DNA of 64,000 nt from an uncultured Lachnospiraceae bacterium (GTDB taxonomy: Bacteria; Bacillota; Clostridia; Lachnospirales; Lachnospiraceae), in the NCBI GenBank assembly GCA_947571775.1, contig CANOZK010000009.1:1-64000 (forward strand), in the 5' to 3' direction. A model generated the notes under the pieces. That model saw only the letters and a list, made by a program, of their open reading frames with translations. It did not search any database and had not been told where the DNA came from. Both the position numbers and the translations under genes were made by a program. This document shows positions 36,720 through 45,244 of this stretch, piece after piece (the stretch's first letter is position 1; every line of letters starts with the position of its first letter).

Positions 36720-37232
36720 ATGAGGTGCAAAAATATGAAGAAAGCAGAGATGGAAGAATTATATCAAAAAAATGCAGCGATGGTATACCGATACTTATGC
36801 CGACTGACACAGGATGCCGGGCTTGCCGAGGAACTGACACAGGAAACTTTCTTTCAGGCAATCAAAGGAATCGACAAATTCCGGGGAGACTGCAAAGTCT
36901 CTGTCTGGCTGTGTCAGATTGCAAAAAACTTATGGTATAAAGAACTCCAAAAAAGAACCAAACACAAAACCGTGGAGCTGGACGACGCCATACCTTCCAA
37001 ACAAAGCGTGGAAAGCGATTGTCTGAATCATTTGGAGAGGATAGAGATTTTCCGCCTTATGCACAACCTGGAGGAAGTGACGAGGGAGGTCATGTATCTG
37101 AGGCTTGCCGGAGATTTGCAATTTTCGGAAATTGCAAGTATTCTGGGGAAAACGGAAAACTGGGCAAGGGTAACTTATTACAGGGGAAAACAAAAACTGA
37201 TGAAAGGAATGAAAGAATGGACACAAAATTAG
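36720..37232 (+). CDS. ECF-type RNA polymerase sigma factor
   Basis: A 170-residue sigma-70 family protein with only regions 2 and 4. Region 2 contains YRYLCRLTQDAGLAEELTQE and TFFQAIKGIDKFRGDC. Region 4 contains FSEIASILGKTENWARVTYY. It starts at ATG 36720 (AAGGA upstream) or ATG 36735 (AGGTG upstream). It overlaps the anti-sigma gene by 16 bases, the usual sign of a regulator and its inhibitor. TTTGTAACAAA at 36685-36695 contains a TGTAACA that could be an ECF -35 element, but I see no matching -10. Confidence 0.88.
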   Translation: MRCKNMKKAEMEELYQKNAAMVYRYLCRLTQDAGLAEELTQETFFQAIKGIDKFRGDCKVSVWLCQIAKNLWYKELQKRTKHKTVELDDAIPSKQSVESDCLNHLERIEIFRLMHNLEEVTREVMYLRLAGDLQFSEIASILGKTENWARVTYYRGKQKLMKGMKEWTQN

Positions 37233-37975
37233 ATTGTGAGATTGTAAAAGATTTGCTGCCGCTCTACGTGGACAAAATGGTAAGCGATGTTTCCCAAAAA
37301 AGCATAGAACAACATTTACAACAGTGTACAGACTGCATGGAGTGCTACCAAAATATGGCTGTTGAGCTGGAGAGCAGCGCGCAGACGCCAGAGGTTTCGG
37401 ACATCAAAAGATTTTTGAAAAAAACAAAGCGCATGTACTTTTTCTATGGATTATGCGGACTGAGTTTTCTTTCTATATTTGTCTGTCTGATTGTAGATTT
37501 AGCATTAAACAAAGGTATTACATGGTCTTTGATTGTGGGAAGCGCGGTTCTGTTCGCGGATATTCTCGTGTATGTCCTCTCCGCCTGCAAAAAGAACAAA
37601 GGCTGTATTACAATGGCGGTGTTAAGCATTGGCACAGGCTGTCTGCTTTCTGTGATACAGTTTACTAGATATTATCTTATGAACACAGGAACAGTTTGGA
37701 TTTTTCGCTATGGTTTTCCGATCCTTTTCGTATGGCTGGGCGTTCTCTGGCTTCCACTGCTTTTTCGGACTGTTTTCAAATGGAATCTCTGGGATTGTAT
37801 TGCGTTCTTTCTGTTTCTGGTAATTGTAGGAAATTATTTCACGAAATGCATTACTGGGGATTTTGTATGGAGGGATATCTTCTATACGCGCGATTTTATC
37901 ATCAATGCACTGGGGGAAGCGATTGGAATCCTGGTATTCGGAGCGATTGGCCGAGTAAAAAAATGGAGGAGATGA
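37217..37975 (+). CDS. Zinc-finger anti-sigma factor, membrane-bound
   Basis: A 252-residue inhibitor of the preceding sigma factor. The N-terminal cytoplasmic domain has LDCEIVKDLLPLYVD and the zinc motif HLQQCTDCMEC (His-x3-Cys-x2-Cys). About six hydrophobic segments follow from residue 75 to the end. Signal perception probably occurs in the membrane part. ATG 37217 lies inside the sigma gene and has AAAGGAATG upstream. Confidence 0.85.
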   Translation: MDTKLDCEIVKDLLPLYVDKMVSDVSQKSIEQHLQQCTDCMECYQNMAVELESSAQTPEVSDIKRFLKKTKRMYFFYGLCGLSFLSIFVCLIVDLALNKGITWSLIVGSAVLFADILVYVLSACKKNKGCITMAVLSIGTGCLLSVIQFTRYYLMNTGTVWIFRYGFPILFVWLGVLWLPLLFRTVFKWNLWDCIAFFLFLVIVGNYFTKCITGDFVWRDIFYTRDFIINALGEAIGILVFGAIGRVKKWRR

Positions 37976-38020
37976 GAGCGCTTTCCAGCGAATTTATACG
38001 ATTTTTCTTGAAAATGGGTA

Positions 38021-38060
38021 TTGACAAGGTGAGTATATATATATATATAATGAGTATATA
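38021..38060 (+). promoter_or_regulatory. Promoter and probable GntR operator
   Basis: TTGACA 38021-38026 is followed by TATATA 38044-38049 (17-base spacer) or TATAAT 38046-38051 (19). GAGTATATA occurs at 38031-38039 and again at 38052-38060, 21 bases apart, flanking the -10. This suggests autoregulation by the adjacent GntR protein. Confidence 0.6.
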
Positions 38061-38101
38061 CAATAGGTAGAATAAATACAATTTAACAAGGAGAATCTGC
38101 T

Positions 38102-38476
38102 ATGAACATTATCATCAGCAATTCCAGCGGCAAGCCCATTTACGAGCAGATTACCTTCCAGTTAAAGCAATTGATCCTGACCGGGGAGTTAAAGCCTCAC
38201 GATATGCTGCCGTCTATGCGGTTGCTGGCCAAAGAGCTGCGCATCAGTGTGATTACCACAAAGCGGGCCTATGAAGACCTGGAGAAAGACGGATTTATCT
38301 ATACCGTAGTGGGCAAAGGCAGCTTTGTGGCGGACACCAACCAGGACATCCTGCGGGAAGAGCACCTCAGGCAAGTGGAGGATTATCTGGAGCTGGCAGT
38401 CGAACAGGCCCGGCAGGCTGGAATCTCAAAAGGGGAAGTGCTGGAAATATTGGAAATGCTGTTTGAGGAGGTATGA
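38102..38476 (+). CDS. GntR-family repressor, YtrA subfamily
   Basis: A 124-residue regulator with a winged HTH (KPIYEQITFQLKQLILTGEL, LPSMRLLAKELRIS) and only a short helical C-terminal part, as in YtrA. YtrA-type repressors control the ABC genes that follow them. Here an ATPase and a permease follow with 4-base overlaps. The family often answers to cell-wall antibiotics. Confidence 0.9.
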   Translation: MNIIISNSSGKPIYEQITFQLKQLILTGELKPHDMLPSMRLLAKELRISVITTKRAYEDLEKDGFIYTVVGKGSFVADTNQDILREEHLRQVEDYLELAVEQARQAGISKGEVLEILEMLFEEV

Positions 38477-39342
38477 ATCGAATGGAAGCTGCGGTTAGTT
38501 TAAAAAATGTAACAAAACACTACGATCAATTTACACTGGATCACATCACCATGGACATTCCCAAGGGCAGCATTGTGGGTCTGGTGGGGGAGAACGGGGC
38601 CGGAAAGACCACCCTGTTAAAAATGATTTTGCAGATGACCTCCATTCAGGAAGGGGAAGTTCTGGTGGATGGGAAAAACATCAAAGAGCTGACGCCTCAG
38701 TGGAAGGAGCAGGCGGGCGTGATTCTCTCCGGTCTGGAATTCGCCGGCCAGATGAACGCACGGGAACTGGGAAACTGTATGCGCCGCCTTTACCGGAACT
38801 GGCAGGACGATCGGTTTGAAAAATATTTAAACGATTTCCAGATCGATCGGCACAAAAATATTAAGAATTATTCCAAAGGAATGAAAAGGAAGCTGGATCT
38901 CGCCGTAGCCCTCTCGCATCAGGCAAAACTGCTGCTTTTTGACGAAGCGACCAGCGACCTGGATCCCGTAGTGCGGGACGATATCCTGGATATTCTTCTG
39001 GAATTCATCCAGGACGAAGAGCACACCGCGGTAATTTCCTCCCATATTATCAGCGATTTGGAAAAAGCCGCAGATTATATTGCATTTCTCCATGAAGGAA
39101 AACTCAAGTTTTTTATGAACAAAGACGAGATGCTTTGCCAGTTCGGAGTGGTTCGCTGCACCCCGGAGGATTACCGAAAGATTCCCGATACGTATGTGCA
39201 GGGATTCCGAAAAAACCAGTTTGGATACGAAGTGCTGATTCAGAACAAGGAGGAGTTTCAGCGGAAGTATCCGAATTATACAGTAGATTATACAACCATC
39301 GAAGAAATCATTGTGTATTATGTGAAAGGAGGCACAAGATGA
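38473..39342 (+). CDS. ABC transporter ATP-binding protein
   Basis: A 289-residue ATPase. Walker A is GENGAGKTT, signature NYSKGMKRKLDLA, Walker B LLLFDEATSDLD and H-loop ISSHIISDLE. It resembles YtrB-type ATPases of GntR-linked transporters. ATG 38473 overlaps the regulator stop codon. The permease gene overlaps its end by 4 bases. Confidence 0.9.
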   Translation: MNRMEAAVSLKNVTKHYDQFTLDHITMDIPKGSIVGLVGENGAGKTTLLKMILQMTSIQEGEVLVDGKNIKELTPQWKEQAGVILSGLEFAGQMNARELGNCMRRLYRNWQDDRFEKYLNDFQIDRHKNIKNYSKGMKRKLDLAVALSHQAKLLLFDEATSDLDPVVRDDILDILLEFIQDEEHTAVISSHIISDLEKAADYIAFLHEGKLKFFMNKDEMLCQFGVVRCTPEDYRKIPDTYVQGFRKNQFGYEVLIQNKEEFQRKYPNYTVDYTTIEEIIVYYVKGGTR

Positions 39343-39995
39343 AAGGATTGCTGCTGATGAACTGTTACAATATGAAAATGTATCTGCGTCAATATTTGAT
39401 TTTGTTGGTAATTTTTCTGGTATTCGGAGTCAGTACCGGAAATTCCTTTTACATTATGGGGATGTCGCTGGTTGTGGGGATCAATATTAGCTTTCTCACT
39501 TTTTCTTTTGGGGAGGCAGGCGGATACGCTTATCTGCTGTCCGGTCCGGTCACACGAAAAGCCATCGTTCAGACAAAATATTTGTTCCAGCTTGTGGGGG
39601 CCGCTTTCATCCTATTGTGCTCTGGAGTCGGGGAATTGTTCAACCGCCTGGTTACTGGGAGAGCGGAGGAAACCTGGCTGCTGTCGATAATTAGTATTCT
39701 AGGCATTTACTTTCTCTTTATGGGGATTTTAGTACCCGTGACTTACCGTTATGGCACGGAGAAAGCCCGTATCGTGTCCATTGGAATAATTGCCGCGCCG
39801 ATGATTCTGGTTTTTCTGGGTGCGAGGCTGATGCAGATACCTATTTTGCTAGAAATATTAGATAGACTTTCCTGGCTGTTTACCCAGGAACAGATGGTCT
39901 TCTTTATAGTGCTTGTCATCTTTGTGGCCAGTGTATTGATTATGGGTGTTTCCTATCTGATCTCTATGAGAATATTCGAGAAAACCGAATTTTAA
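39339..39995 (+). CDS. ABC-2 type permease
   Basis: A 218-residue protein with six predicted membrane helices, beginning MKGLLLMNCYNMKMYLRQY. It is the membrane partner of the preceding ATPase. ATG 39339 overlaps the upstream stop, and AAAGGAGG lies 8 bases before it. Longer readings from 39135 lie inside the ATPase gene. A terminator follows. Confidence 0.8.
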   Translation: MKGLLLMNCYNMKMYLRQYLILLVIFLVFGVSTGNSFYIMGMSLVVGINISFLTFSFGEAGGYAYLLSGPVTRKAIVQTKYLFQLVGAAFILLCSGVGELFNRLVTGRAEETWLLSIISILGIYFLFMGILVPVTYRYGTEKARIVSIGIIAAPMILVFLGARLMQIPILLEILDRLSWLFTQEQMVFFIVLVIFVASVLIMGVSYLISMRIFEKTEF

Positions 39996-40009
39996 GAAAG
40001 ATTTTTGAG

Positions 40010-40053
40010 AAGGACGACGCGGCGGAAATTTTTTGTCTGCGGCGTTCTTTTTC
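40010..40053 (+). terminator. Terminator after the GntR-ABC operon
   Basis: AAGGACGACGC (40010-40020) pairs with GCGGCGTTCTT (40039-40049) with one mismatch and one G-U pair, followed by TTTC. Confidence 0.65.
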
Positions 40054-40115
40054 AATGGCAAAGATGATAGTCGAAAGGCTGGAATAAGCCTTCGTTTTGG
40101 TAAAATTTTATCTGG

Positions 40116-40144
40116 ACTATTTTGGCAATCTATGAGAAAATAGT
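40116..40144 (+). promoter_or_regulatory. Inverted repeat in the leader of the NifU-like gene
   Basis: ACTATTTT (40116-40123) and AAAATAGT (40137-40144) are perfect complements 13 bases apart. It could be an operator or a leader hairpin. No factor can be named. Confidence 0.35.
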
Positions 40145-40210
40145 GCTGGAAAATGAATATAAATTTTGAGTTTCATGGTTACTCGATGGACGATGGAAAG
40201 GAGTAGTAAA

Positions 40211-40903
40211 ATGATTTATTCACATGAGATAGAAATGATGTGTCCGGTGGCACAGGGCGTGAACCACGGGGCGGCCCCAATTCCAGAAGAGGCGAAATGG
40301 GTAAAGGCAAAAGAGATCAAAGACATTTCCGGGTTTACACATGGAATCGGCTGGTGTGCGCCTCAGCAAGGCGCCTGCAAGCTGACGCTGAACATAAAAG
40401 ATGGGATTATCCAGGAAGCATTGGTGGAAACCATTGGATGCTCTGGTATGACGCATTCCGCAGCTATGGCGTCGGAAATCCTTCCAGGGAAAACAATTCT
40501 GGAGGCTTTGAACACAGACCTGGTATGTGATGCGATCAATACGGCTATGAGGGAACTGTTCCTTCAGATTGTATATGGAAGAAGCCAGAGCGCGTTTTCC
40601 GAGGACGGCCTGGTGATCGGCGCAGGGCTGGAGGATTTGGGCAAGGGTCTGCGTTCTCAGATCGGAACCATGTACGGAACGGTCAAAAAAGGCCCTCGTT
40701 ATCTGGAAATGACAGATGGTTATGTGACAGGCATCGCTTTAAATGAAGACGATGAGATCATCGGCTATCAGTTTGTTAACTTTGGCAAAATGATGGATTT
40801 TATCAAAGCTGGTGACGACGCCAATACTGCTCTGGAAAAAGCAAAAGGTCAGTATGGCCGTGTGGATGATGCGGTAAAAATCATCGATCCGAGAAAAGAA
40901 TAG
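40211..40903 (+). CDS. NifU-like iron-sulfur scaffold protein (partner of GGGtGRT protein)
   Basis: A 230-residue protein with an IscU/NifU-N-like core. Cys49 (GWCAPQQ), Cys56 and Cys77 (TIGCSGM), with Cys106 (DLVCDAI), are candidate cluster ligands. The C-terminal part (about 150-230) is a separate small domain. ATG 40211 follows AAAGGAG. The GGGtGRT gene lies 54 bases downstream, and the two occur together in many anaerobic Firmicutes. The recipient protein of the cluster is not known to me. Confidence 0.82.
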   Translation: MIYSHEIEMMCPVAQGVNHGAAPIPEEAKWVKAKEIKDISGFTHGIGWCAPQQGACKLTLNIKDGIIQEALVETIGCSGMTHSAAMASEILPGKTILEALNTDLVCDAINTAMRELFLQIVYGRSQSAFSEDGLVIGAGLEDLGKGLRSQIGTMYGTVKKGPRYLEMTDGYVTGIALNEDDEIIGYQFVNFGKMMDFIKAGDDANTALEKAKGQYGRVDDAVKIIDPRKE

Positions 40904-40957
40904 TCTTGGCGAAATATTACATAACTTGTCAGAATGGGATAATAGGAGGATAAAAGA

Positions 40958-41968
40958 ATGGCTTTATTTGAATCATATGAGAGAAGGGAAAAACAAATTC
41001 TGGCGAAACTGGAAGAATACGGAATCCATTCCGTTGAGGAGGCGGCAGAAGTAACTAAGGCTGCCGGGCTGGACGTGTACAAAATCGTGGAAGGGATTCA
41101 GCCAATTTGTTTTGAAAATGCCAAATGGGCTTATACCGTAGGCGCGGCAATCGCTATCAAAAAAGACTGTCGCCGGGCGGCAGATGCTGCGGCAGCTATC
41201 GGGGAAGGGCTGCAATCTTTCTGCATTCCCGGTTCCGTAGCAGACCAGCGTAAAGTAGGGTTGGGTCATGGAAACCTGGGCAAAATGCTTCTGGAAGAGT
41301 CTACCGACTGCTTCTGTTTCCTTGCCGGCCATGAGTCCTTTGCCGCAGCCGAGGGCGCAATCGGCATTGCAGAAAAGGCGAATAAAGTCCGCCAGAAACC
41401 CCTTCGGGTTATTTTAAATGGATTGGGAAAAGACGCGGCACAGATCATCGCCCGTATCAACGGCTTTACCTATGTGGAAACCGATTATGATTACCATACT
41501 GGGGAATTGAAGGAATCTTTCCGCAAAGCATATTCCGACGGTGCCCGCGCCAAAGTAAACTGCTATGGCGCCAACGATGTGGTGGAAGGCGTTGCCATTA
41601 TGTGGAAAGAAGGCGTGGACGTATCCATCACCGGAAACTCCACTAATCCTACACGTTTCCAGCATCCGGTAGCCGGAACTTACAAAAAAGAATGTGTGGA
41701 AAAAGGCAAAAAATATTTCTCCGTAGCATCCGGCGGCGGTACTGGACGTACCCTGCATCCCGATAACATGGCTGCCGGTCCGGCTTCTTACGGAATGACC
41801 GATACCATGGGACGTATGCACTCCGATGCACAGTTTGCTGGATCGTCTTCCGTACCGGCTCATGTAGAAATGATGGGGCTGATTGGAGCTGGGAATAACC
41901 CAATGGTCGGAATGACCGTTGCTGTGGCAGTTGCCGTGGAAGAAGCGGCGAAGGCCGGGAAGTTCTAA
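40958..41968 (+). CDS. GGGtGRT protein, function unknown
   Basis: A 336-residue soluble protein named for its motif, seen here as SGGGTGRTLHP near residue 265. Other strong features: GLGHGNLGKMLLEES, FLAGHESFAAAEGAIGIAEK and the Gly/Ala-rich C-terminus VGMTVAVAVAVEEA. It has no obvious enzymatic fold that I recognise. AGGAGG precedes ATG 40958. Its strict pairing with a NifU-like scaffold suggests it receives an iron-sulfur cluster or helps in its use, which is inference. Confidence 0.85.
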   Translation: MALFESYERREKQILAKLEEYGIHSVEEAAEVTKAAGLDVYKIVEGIQPICFENAKWAYTVGAAIAIKKDCRRAADAAAAIGEGLQSFCIPGSVADQRKVGLGHGNLGKMLLEESTDCFCFLAGHESFAAAEGAIGIAEKANKVRQKPLRVILNGLGKDAAQIIARINGFTYVETDYDYHTGELKESFRKAYSDGARAKVNCYGANDVVEGVAIMWKEGVDVSITGNSTNPTRFQHPVAGTYKKECVEKGKKYFSVASGGGTGRTLHPDNMAAGPASYGMTDTMGRMHSDAQFAGSSSVPAHVEMMGLIGAGNNPMVGMTVAVAVAVEEAAKAGKF

Positions 41969-41984
41969 GAAATATAGGAAAATC

Positions 41985-42025
41985 AAAGGCCGTCGGCAAT
42001 GTGAGGTGTCGGCGGCCTTTTTTTG
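41985..42025 (+). terminator. Terminator after the GGGtGRT gene
   Basis: AAAGGCCG pairs with CGGCCTTT around an inner partly paired loop, followed by TTTTT. It separates this operon from the convergent histidine kinase gene. Confidence 0.85.
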
Positions 42026-42053
42026 TAAGTTTGGTCTTTTAATCGCTTTCCTT

Positions 42054-44255
42054 TCATGTGGATGTTCCCCCGCTTTTCTTGCGGATTTCCCTGATTTTTT
42101 TCAATAAAATGTTGATATCAATCGGTTTGCTCAGGAAGTCATTCATACCGCTTTTTATGACGCGCTCCCGGTCTTCCTGAAAAGTGTTAGCGGTGCAGGC
42201 GTAAATGAGTATGGTTTGGGCGTCCGCTCTGTCCAGTTTTCGGATTGCGATGGATGCGTTGCAGCCGTCCATCACTGGCATCTGCATATCCATCAGTATA
42301 ATGTCAAATTCACCGATCTCCGATTGTTCAAACAGCTCCACAGCCTCTTTGCCGTTTTGCGCGTGGACGGTTTCAAAGCCTTCCAGCTCCAGAATTTCCA
42401 GCAGGATTTCCGCGTTTAGCTCCACATCTTCGGCTACTAGAATTTTTATAGGTTTTGCCGTATCGCATTCCGCAAAAAGAGTCGTATCCTCGATGGTATT
42501 TTCTTCGCTTTCCTTTAGATAATCGGGTATATCTTCTACAATCAAGGAAGGAATGGTAATGGTAAAAGTGCTTCCCACATCCAGTTCGCTTTCCACGGTG
42601 ATCTCTCCTCCCATGGCATTTACAAGTTGTTTGCTGATGGCCATGCCAAGGCCGGTACCCTTTATACCGTTTGTATTTCGGTTGCGTTCTTGGCTGAAGG
42701 AGTCAAAGATTTTACCAATATATTCCCTGGAAATGCCAATTCCGGTGTCTTCGCATTGATAAACAGTAGTGACATGCCGATCATCGGTCTTTTTTTGAAA
42801 AATGGAGAAGCGAATATAATGGCCTTTCGGTGTAAATTTGGCGGCATTGCCGATGATATTCATCAAGATCTGTTTGGTGCGGGTGGCATCGCCCTCAATG
42901 CAGGGTACAGAGATCTCTTTTTCTACAATAAACTCCACGCCCCGGCTCTCGATATTGTCTGCCTGCATGGCGACAATCTCATCCACCAGTGTGTCCAGCA
43001 GCATGGGTTCGCTGATGATATCCACCTTGCCAGCCTGAAGTTTTGACATATCCAAAATATCATTGACCAGTGACAAGAGATAGTTTGCGGTACTGTGGGA
43101 TTTTTTTAGCCATTCCTTGATTTGCGGTTTCTGGCTGTCATCGTCAATATGAACCATAATCAAATAGTTCATGCCAATCAGGCCGTTTAAAGGCGTGCGT
43201 ATCTCATGACTCATATTGGAAAGAAATTCTTTCTGCGACCGCTCTTTTTCGGAAGAACGGATGGATTTCCGCTGATATTTCATGACAATCAGCAGCATAG
43301 TGATAACCGTCAGCATACTGAACGACAACATCGCGATGCTCAAGGCGACAAAGGTGCGGCTTTGCTCCTTAAAGACGACTTCGTTTACCGACATAATAAA
43401 ATACAGGTCAATTTCACTTTCAAACGGGATAAAATAAAACAACTCCCTGTCATGTTCCTCAGCATGATAATGATAGAAAGCAAAAGTTTCGGAATTTTTC
43501 ATCTTCTGGGCCGTTTCTTCGTTGGTCAACTCGGAATCGTCGGCTTCGGATAAATGCTGGAACAGGTTATCCTGCTTATTCAGGTAAATTTGTTTATTGA
43601 TATTTACAATGTAGTTCCCTTTTCTATCAATAAGCGCGCTGTGCCCGCGGACTTCCCCGTCTTTTATAAAGCTGTCAATGACCATTTTGTCCTGAATGGA
43701 TGAAACATCACTGATTCCGATCAGCGCAACCATTTTTGTTTGGTCCACTTCATAATCATTCAGCCGGATCCCGTAGAGGATGCTTTCTTTTGATATCCAT
43801 CCACTTTCAATCTCGTTATCAAACCGAACCACCATCTTCTCTTTGCCGTCCTTAAAGTATGAAAGAAAATCTGGAGTGTCGCTGGAGGGACTGTATGTAA
43901 GATATTGATTTGTATAGATGGTACCGTCTTCTGCCAGCAGATAGATATGCGTAAAGCTGCTGGAAGCACATTCCAGATCCATTCTAGCTTTGACATCCTG
44001 TATGGTCCGGCAATCGTAGCTGGTAAAGCGCGCCACAATCTCCTCCAGGTCTTCCCAGCAAATATCAATATATGCTTCAATTGTCGCTTTGTCGTGTTCT
44101 GCAATTTCGCTGATGGAGCGGATGATATTATCGGAGATGGTTTGGTTTAATTGCCTGATATAAAAAAACGTAACAAGGCAGATAATTATCAAAGCGGAGA
44201 CAATGAGCCATGCATAAAAAATATGATATTTCTTTTTCAATTTTTTGTACCTCAT
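42054..44255 (-). CDS. Hybrid sensor histidine kinase with C-terminal receiver
   Basis: A 733-residue membrane sensor. It has an N-terminal helix (about 13-34), an extracytoplasmic region of about 270 residues with Cache-like features, a second helix near 310-330, then HisKA with FLSNMSHEIRTPLNGLIG (phospho-His), HATPase with NAAKFTPKG, DTGIGIS and GTGLGMAI, and a receiver with ILMDMQMPVMDG (phospho-Asp) near residue 660. No DNA-binding output is fused. ATG 44255 is preferred (GGGAG 10 bases upstream); TTG 44261 is the alternative. The ribosome site lies in a terminator-like hairpin. It lies downstream of the sugar genes on the same strand. Confidence 0.9.
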   Translation of the reverse strand: MRYKKLKKKYHIFYAWLIVSALIIICLVTFFYIRQLNQTISDNIIRSISEIAEHDKATIEAYIDICWEDLEEIVARFTSYDCRTIQDVKARMDLECASSSFTHIYLLAEDGTIYTNQYLTYSPSSDTPDFLSYFKDGKEKMVVRFDNEIESGWISKESILYGIRLNDYEVDQTKMVALIGISDVSSIQDKMVIDSFIKDGEVRGHSALIDRKGNYIVNINKQIYLNKQDNLFQHLSEADDSELTNEETAQKMKNSETFAFYHYHAEEHDRELFYFIPFESEIDLYFIMSVNEVVFKEQSRTFVALSIAMLSFSMLTVITMLLIVMKYQRKSIRSSEKERSQKEFLSNMSHEIRTPLNGLIGMNYLIMVHIDDDSQKPQIKEWLKKSHSTANYLLSLVNDILDMSKLQAGKVDIISEPMLLDTLVDEIVAMQADNIESRGVEFIVEKEISVPCIEGDATRTKQILMNIIGNAAKFTPKGHYIRFSIFQKKTDDRHVTTVYQCEDTGIGISREYIGKIFDSFSQERNRNTNGIKGTGLGMAISKQLVNAMGGEITVESELDVGSTFTITIPSLIVEDIPDYLKESEENTIEDTTLFAECDTAKPIKILVAEDVELNAEILLEILELEGFETVHAQNGKEAVELFEQSEIGEFDIILMDMQMPVMDGCNASIAIRKLDRADAQTILIYACTANTFQEDRERVIKSGMNDFLSKPIDINILLKKIREIRKKSGGTST

Positions 44256-44260
44256 ATCCA

Positions 44261-44295
44261 AAAGGCTCCCAAGTTTGCAAAACTCAGGAGCCTTT
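44261..44295 (-). terminator. Hairpin after the SDR gene that buries the kinase ribosome site
   Basis: On the minus strand AAAGGCTCC pairs with GGAGCCTTT around a 17-base loop, followed by TGGATATG. The only Shine-Dalgarno-like sequence of the kinase gene, GGGAG, overlaps the 3' arm. It can act as a weak terminator or a translation lock. Confidence 0.65.
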
Positions 44296-44310
44296 GAAAG
44301 CCCAGAAATC

Positions 44311-45111
44311 TTATGGTCTCTGTCCCAAACCGCCTTCCAGAGTAATGGTTTCCCCTGTCATAAATTTAAAGTCTGGTGATGCAAGCTGTACACATACGCG
44401 TCCGATTTCTTCTTCCGCATCGCCGTAATGTCCCATAGGAGGCATGTGTACATTCTGTTTAAATGCATCGGGATATGTTTTCTCAAAATTCTCAAGCTGT
44501 GCAGTCCATGCAAGCGGGCAGACGATATTTACGTTGATTCCGTCTTTTCCCCATTCGGTAGCGGCCACGCGGGTGAGTCCGCGGATACCTTCCTTGGCAG
44601 CAGCATAGGCGCACTGTCCGTAATTGCCGAATAGGCCTGCGCCGGAAGCAAAGTTAATCACAGAGCCTTTTGTCTTTGCCAGATAAGGATGACAAGCCTT
44701 CATATAATAGAAAGTGGCATATAACCCGGAATAAAGCGCCAGATTAAACTGCTCTGTGGTGTGATCCGCTAAAGTAACGCCGGAAGCGGAAGCCTGTGCG
44801 TTGTTGATCAAAACATGAATATCCCCGAAGGTTTCGATGGTTTGTTTGACCACACCTTCCACCACGGCTTCATTGTCTGCGCCTTCGTTGACGTCCGCCT
44901 GCAAAATCAGGACCTTGATTCCATAAAGTTTTTCCAGATCCTCTTTGGCGTTTTCCAGCTTCTGCATGTTGCGGCCCGTGATGACCAGATTTGCCCCTTC
45001 TTTCGCATAAGCGGTGGCAATCCCATAACCGATGGAACCACATCTTCCGTTGCTCAGTACGGCCTTACCGGCGCCTGTGATAATTGCTGTTTTTCCTGTT
45101 AAGAAACCCAT
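44311..45111 (-). CDS. Short-chain dehydrogenase/reductase (SDR)
   Basis: A 266-residue NAD(P)-dependent oxidoreductase. The cofactor loop is in AIITGAGKAVLSNGRCGSIG, which has a longer loop than the usual TGxxxGxG and may place the glycines as GAG-11-GxG. NNAQAS, catalytic Ser in NFASGAG and YAAAK are present. ATG 45111 has GGAGG 8 bases upstream; the upstream extension to 45204 has none. It has its own promoter and lies last in the sugar locus, so a sugar or sugar-alcohol substrate is plausible. Confidence 0.85.
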   Translation of the reverse strand: MGFLTGKTAIITGAGKAVLSNGRCGSIGYGIATAYAKEGANLVITGRNMQKLENAKEDLEKLYGIKVLILQADVNEGADNEAVVEGVVKQTIETFGDIHVLINNAQASASGVTLADHTTEQFNLALYSGLYATFYYMKACHPYLAKTKGSVINFASGAGLFGNYGQCAYAAAKEGIRGLTRVAATEWGKDGINVNIVCPLAWTAQLENFEKTYPDAFKQNVHMPPMGHYGDAEEEIGRVCVQLASPDFKFMTGETITLEGGLGQRP

Positions 45112-45204
45112 TTGTCTGTCCTCCAGTTTTATTTTACTCTCAGAGTCTTTCCTGCAGCAGAAATTAGATACAAAAAGATTCCAAAAGCACATATCGTTAT
45201 CCAC

Positions 45205-45234
45205 AGTTTATCATTGTTGAAATATTGTTGTCAA
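45205..45234 (-). promoter_or_regulatory. Promoter of the SDR gene with CAACAAT motifs in the spacer
   Basis: On the minus strand TTGACA (45229-45234) and TAAACT (45205-45210) are 18 bases apart. The spacer contains CAACAAT and overlaps a second AACAAT, the same motif as in the operator-like repeat upstream of the binding-protein gene (54200). Confidence 0.55.
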
Positions 45235-45244
45235 TCGTTAGTTA

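Noticed and set aside
40081..40210. Riboswitch in the leader of the NifU-like gene
   Set aside because: Only one simple inverted repeat is visible, with no known aptamer core.
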